NCBI GenBank assembly: GCA_005877855.1 | Contig: VBOF01000115.1 | Span: 1-5,759 of the forward strand | Direction of reading: 5' to 3' | DNA: 5,759 nt | Origin: Nitrospirota bacterium | GTDB lineage: Bacteria > Nitrospirota > Nitrospiria > Nitrospirales > NS-4 | Part shown: piece after piece, positions 5,336 to 5,759 of the stretch | Numbering within the stretch: position 1 is the stretch's first letter | Layout of the letters: each line of letters opens with the position of its first letter | Notes under the pieces: model-generated | Databases searched by the model: none | Seen by the model: only the letters and a program-made list of their open reading frames with translations | Told to the model about the DNA's origin: nothing | Position numbers and translations under genes: made by a program

Positions 5336-5386
5336 ATGGACAAGACACGCTCGTTGGAATATCCTTCGGTGAGGGGACGGCGATGA
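5336..5386 (+). other. Possible 16-codon leader ORF overlapping the isomerase start
   Basis: ATG at 5336 opens a 16-residue frame (MDKTRSLEYPSVRGRR) ending in TGA at 5384-5386, which overlaps the isomerase ATG as ATGA. AAGG at 5321-5324 lies 11 nt upstream of it. The overlap is the classical arrangement for translational coupling, but a frame this short can occur by chance. Confidence 0.25.
5368..5374 (+). promoter_or_regulatory. Ribosome binding site of the isomerase gene
   Basis: GGTGAGG with its GAGG core ends 8 nt before the ATG at 5383. It supports initiation there even though the reading frame stays open upstream to a TGA at 5266. No in-frame ATG, GTG or TTG exists in that upstream part, so 5383 is the only conventional start. 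Confidence 0.65.
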
Positions 5387-5759
5387 ATCCGCTCGTGCAG
5401 CACACCGGCGTGCAGGCCAAGCTCAAAGAACTGCGGCAGACCGACTTTGTCCGCCGGCTCTGGGCCAAGGACCCGACCCTGTGGCACTCGGACCCCGCGC
5501 AGCAGAAGATCATCCGCAACGCCCTCGGCTGGCTGCACGTCACGGAGCAGCAGGTGCACGACCTACCGCGCATCAAGGGCGTCGCCGAGTCGGTCCGCGC
5601 GGCGGGATTCAAGCACGCGCTGCTCCTGGGCATGGGAGGGAGCAGCCTCTGCCCCGAAGTCTTCCGCATAACCTTCGGCGTCGTGCCCGGCTACCCGGAG
5701 CTGCACGTGCTGGACAGCACCGTGCCGGCCCAGGTGCGGAGTTTCGAGAAAAGGGTGGA
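5383..5759 (+). CDS. Glucose-6-phosphate isomerase domain protein, N-terminal fragment
   Basis: The first 125 codons of a SIS-fold phosphoglucose isomerase, which interconverts glucose 6-phosphate and fructose 6-phosphate in the cytoplasm. The gene continues past the right edge. Visible features are an N-terminal helical region with 'DFVRRLWAKDPTLW' (21-34) and 'IRNALGWL' (44-51), then the first sugar-phosphate-binding motif 'LLGMGGSSLCPEVFR' (81-95) and 'LHVLDSTVPAQV' (107-118). These match the isomerase half of bifunctional transaldolase/phosphoglucose isomerase proteins better than classical Pgi. In those fusions a transaldolase domain of roughly 360 residues precedes this point. Here it begins with its own start and ribosome binding site, with an opposite-strand gene upstream, so the domain stands alone at its N-terminus. 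Catalytic residues lie outside the window. Confidence 0.85.
   Translation, partial: MNPLVQHTGVQAKLKELRQTDFVRRLWAKDPTLWHSDPAQQKIIRNALGWLHVTEQQVHDLPRIKGVAESVRAAGFKHALLLGMGGSSLCPEVFRITFGVVPGYPELHVLDSTVPAQVRSFEKRV

Noticed and set aside
1..5759. tRNA, rRNA, CRISPR array, insertion sequence or attachment site
   Set aside because: No tRNA-like cloverleaf ends, no regularly spaced repeats, no transposase motifs and no terminal inverted repeats were seen. Nearly all of the window is accounted for by coding genes.

Overview
This is a GC-rich, gene-dense bacterial window holding seven protein genes, two of them cut by the window edges. The protein types are an envelope zinc/manganese-type ABC transporter, a radical SAM protein with a CCAEP tail, a DUF169 protein, an ATP-grasp enzyme and a phosphoglucose isomerase of the transaldolase-fusion type. 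From general knowledge this combination fits an environmental Gram-negative-type lineage such as Nitrospirota, Methylomirabilota/Rokubacteria or a deltaproteobacterium. The sequence alone does not settle the taxon.

Layout. Bases 1-1109 (minus strand) encode a metal-uptake ABC system: a periplasmic ZnuA-like binding protein, followed 10 bp later by the N-terminus of its ATPase, which runs off the left edge. Bases 1110-1220 are a divergent intergenic region with a candidate sigma70-type promoter and a perfect 10-bp palindrome. Bases 1221-4819 (plus strand) hold three genes: a cobalamin-binding-type radical SAM protein whose C-terminus carries the CCAEP motif, a DUF169 protein 11 bp downstream with a strong ribosome binding site, and, after a 183-bp GC-rich intergenic stretch full of inverted and direct repeats, an ATP-grasp ligase-like enzyme. 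Bases 4816-5247 (minus) encode an unrecognised 143-residue soluble protein that converges on the ATP-grasp gene and shares the TTAA stop with it. From 5383 to the right edge (plus) is the N-terminus of a sugar-isomerase-domain phosphoglucose isomerase.

How it may work together. The radical SAM and DUF169 genes are almost certainly cotranscribed, and the ATP-grasp gene is a likely third member. A radical SAM modifying enzyme, an ATP-dependent carboxylate-amine/thiol ligase fold and a four-cysteine DUF169 protein together look like a small uncharacterised biosynthetic or modification pathway. Its substrate cannot be read from the sequence, and no convincing precursor peptide is visible in the window. 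The metal transporter is divergent from this cluster, so it may share regulation with it or may simply be a neighbour. The isomerase is central carbon metabolism and probably unrelated.
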